Part shown: piece by piece, positions 11,632-12,456 of the stretch | Layout: every line of letters begins with the position of its first letter | Position numbering within the stretch: the stretch's first letter is position 1 | Assembly (NCBI GenBank): GCA_017520105.1 | Contig: JAFWRL010000124.1 | Coordinates: forward strand, 1 to 12,456 | Reading direction: 5' to 3' | Source: Fibrobacter sp. | GTDB lineage: Bacteria > Fibrobacterota > Fibrobacteria > Fibrobacterales > Fibrobacteraceae | Length of the DNA stretch: 12,456 nucleotides | Program-made: the position numbers and the translations under genes | The notes under the pieces: model-generated | What the model was told of the DNA's origin: nothing | Database searches by the model: none | The model's input: only the letters and a program-made list of their open reading frames with translations

Positions 11632-12456
11632 ATGACATCTAATAACCGTCGTTGTGTAGTTTCGGGCCTTGGCGTGATTTGTGCCGTAGGCAATAATGTT
11701 GAAGAAACCTGGAAAAACGCTCTGAATTCGGTCTCCGGTATCCACAAGACCACTTCTCTCGATACCAAGAACTGTTATGCGGACTTGGCTGCCGAAGTGA
11801 ACTGTGATACGCTCGATGAGATTGAATGTCCGGACGAAAAGGACCGCGCCTCCAAGCTCTGCATCAAGGCTATGAAAGAAGCCCTGAACGATGCAGGTCT
11901 CGGTGACTTTGCCGACAGTAGCCGCGTAAGCGTCATCATTGGTAGCTGCGTGGGTGGAGTCCTCAGCATCGAAAAATACCACCGCCACGGTAAAAATGCC
12001 AACGAAATTCCAAAAATGCCCATCGCCGCAATTGCCTCCCAGGTGGCAGAATCCTGCCATGCCGGTGGCATCGTGACGAACGTGGGTAACGCCTGCGCTG
12101 CCGGTACGATTTCCATTGCGTTGGCCTGTGACCTTATCCGTGCAGGCCGTGCCGATGTCGTTATCGCCGGTGGATCCGACTCCTTTGCTTCTGTTCCGTA
12201 TTCCGGCTTCCTTTCGCTCCATGCTTTGGACGAAAACGGCTGCTCTCCGTTCAACCACTGCAACGGCATCACCCTTGGTGAAGGCGCTGGCATCGTGATT
12301 GTCGAGTCCCTGGAACATGCCGAAAAGCGTAACGCCAAGCGTTATTGCGAAGTGCTCGGTGCGGGTGTCACTAGCGATGCTCACCACATTACGGCTCCCC
12401 GCGAAGATGGCATCTGCCTCCTCGAAGCGATGGACCGTGCGGTCAAGAATTCCGGA
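11632..12456 (+). CDS. Beta-ketoacyl-ACP synthase (KAS I/II family), C-terminus outside window
   Basis: Condensing enzyme that elongates acyl-ACP with malonyl-ACP. I translated 275 codons from the ATG at 11632 to the window edge, about two-thirds of a ~410-residue protein. Visible features: VVSGLGVICAVGNNVEETWK at 9-28, GSCVGGVLSIEKYHRHGK at 104-121, active-site loop NVGNACAAGTISIA at 150-163 with C155, GGSDSF at 180-185 and SPFNHCNGITLGEGAGIVIVE at 205-225. The two catalytic His and the Lys lie beyond the edge. The Cys loop reads NACAAG rather than the TACATG/TACASG of FabF, so it may be a specialised paralogue. The start codon is preceded by a weak GGA element. It sits 40 bases after the ACP gene, very likely in the same operon. 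It is open at the edge because the window ends, not because it is broken. Confidence 0.94.
   Translation, partial: MTSNNRRCVVSGLGVICAVGNNVEETWKNALNSVSGIHKTTSLDTKNCYADLAAEVNCDTLDEIECPDEKDRASKLCIKAMKEALNDAGLGDFADSSRVSVIIGSCVGGVLSIEKYHRHGKNANEIPKMPIAAIASQVAESCHAGGIVTNVGNACAAGTISIALACDLIRAGRADVVIAGGSDSFASVPYSGFLSLHALDENGCSPFNHCNGITLGEGAGIVIVESLEHAEKRNAKRYCEVLGAGVTSDAHHITAPREDGICLLEAMDRAVKNSG

Overview
The window looks like a chromosomal segment from a Fibrobacter-type bacterium (phylum Fibrobacterota), probably close to F. succinogenes. This is inferred, not proven. The clues are moderate GC content, a Cys-rich lipoprotein ending in an FGE-like domain, a cytoplasmic GH2-type enzyme, an L21 with a long basic tail, Bacteroidota-style promoter motifs, and gaps full of short GTCATCCTGAG...GGATCCAGT repeats. 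No database search was possible.

Layout. (1) 1-888 (-): most of proA (proline synthesis), running off the left edge. (2) 889-1220: repeat-rich gap ending in the terminator of the next gene. (3) 1221-4058 (-): a 945-residue GH2-like protein whose nucleophile cannot be identified. (4) 4059-4331: gap with repeats and a promoter matching the Bacteroidota consensus in front of rplU. (5) 4332-5084 (+): rplU-rpmA, closed by a strong terminator. (6) 5219-7549 (+): a large lipoprotein with beta-sandwich domains and a C-terminal FGE-like domain. (7) 7550-7763: heptamer repeat plus two dispersed repeats. (8) 7764-8549 (+): inositol-monophosphatase-family enzyme. (9) 8550-8704: two opposed repeats and a terminator. 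(10) 10276-11124 and 8705-10246 (-): fabD followed by an acyl-CoA carboxylase carboxyltransferase. (11) 11346 to the right edge (+), divergent: acyl carrier protein then a ketosynthase that leaves the window.

How the genes work together. The right third is a lipid or acyl-chain locus. The carboxyltransferase could supply malonyl-CoA, FabD loads malonyl onto ACP, and the ketosynthase condenses it. The ACP and ketosynthase active-site signatures differ from textbook AcpP/FabF, so a dedicated side pathway is an alternative. rplU-rpmA is a standard ribosomal operon. The other genes are singletons separated by repeats.

The most unusual structure is between the genes. At least six copies of one repeat (A) and two of a second hairpin repeat (B) lie in the gaps, sometimes abutting terminators. 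No CRISPR array, transposase, tRNA or rRNA was seen. I found no convincing undescribed multi-gene system. The best leads are the repeat/terminator cassettes, the GH2-like protein without a visible nucleophile, and the interrupted FGE-like lipoprotein.
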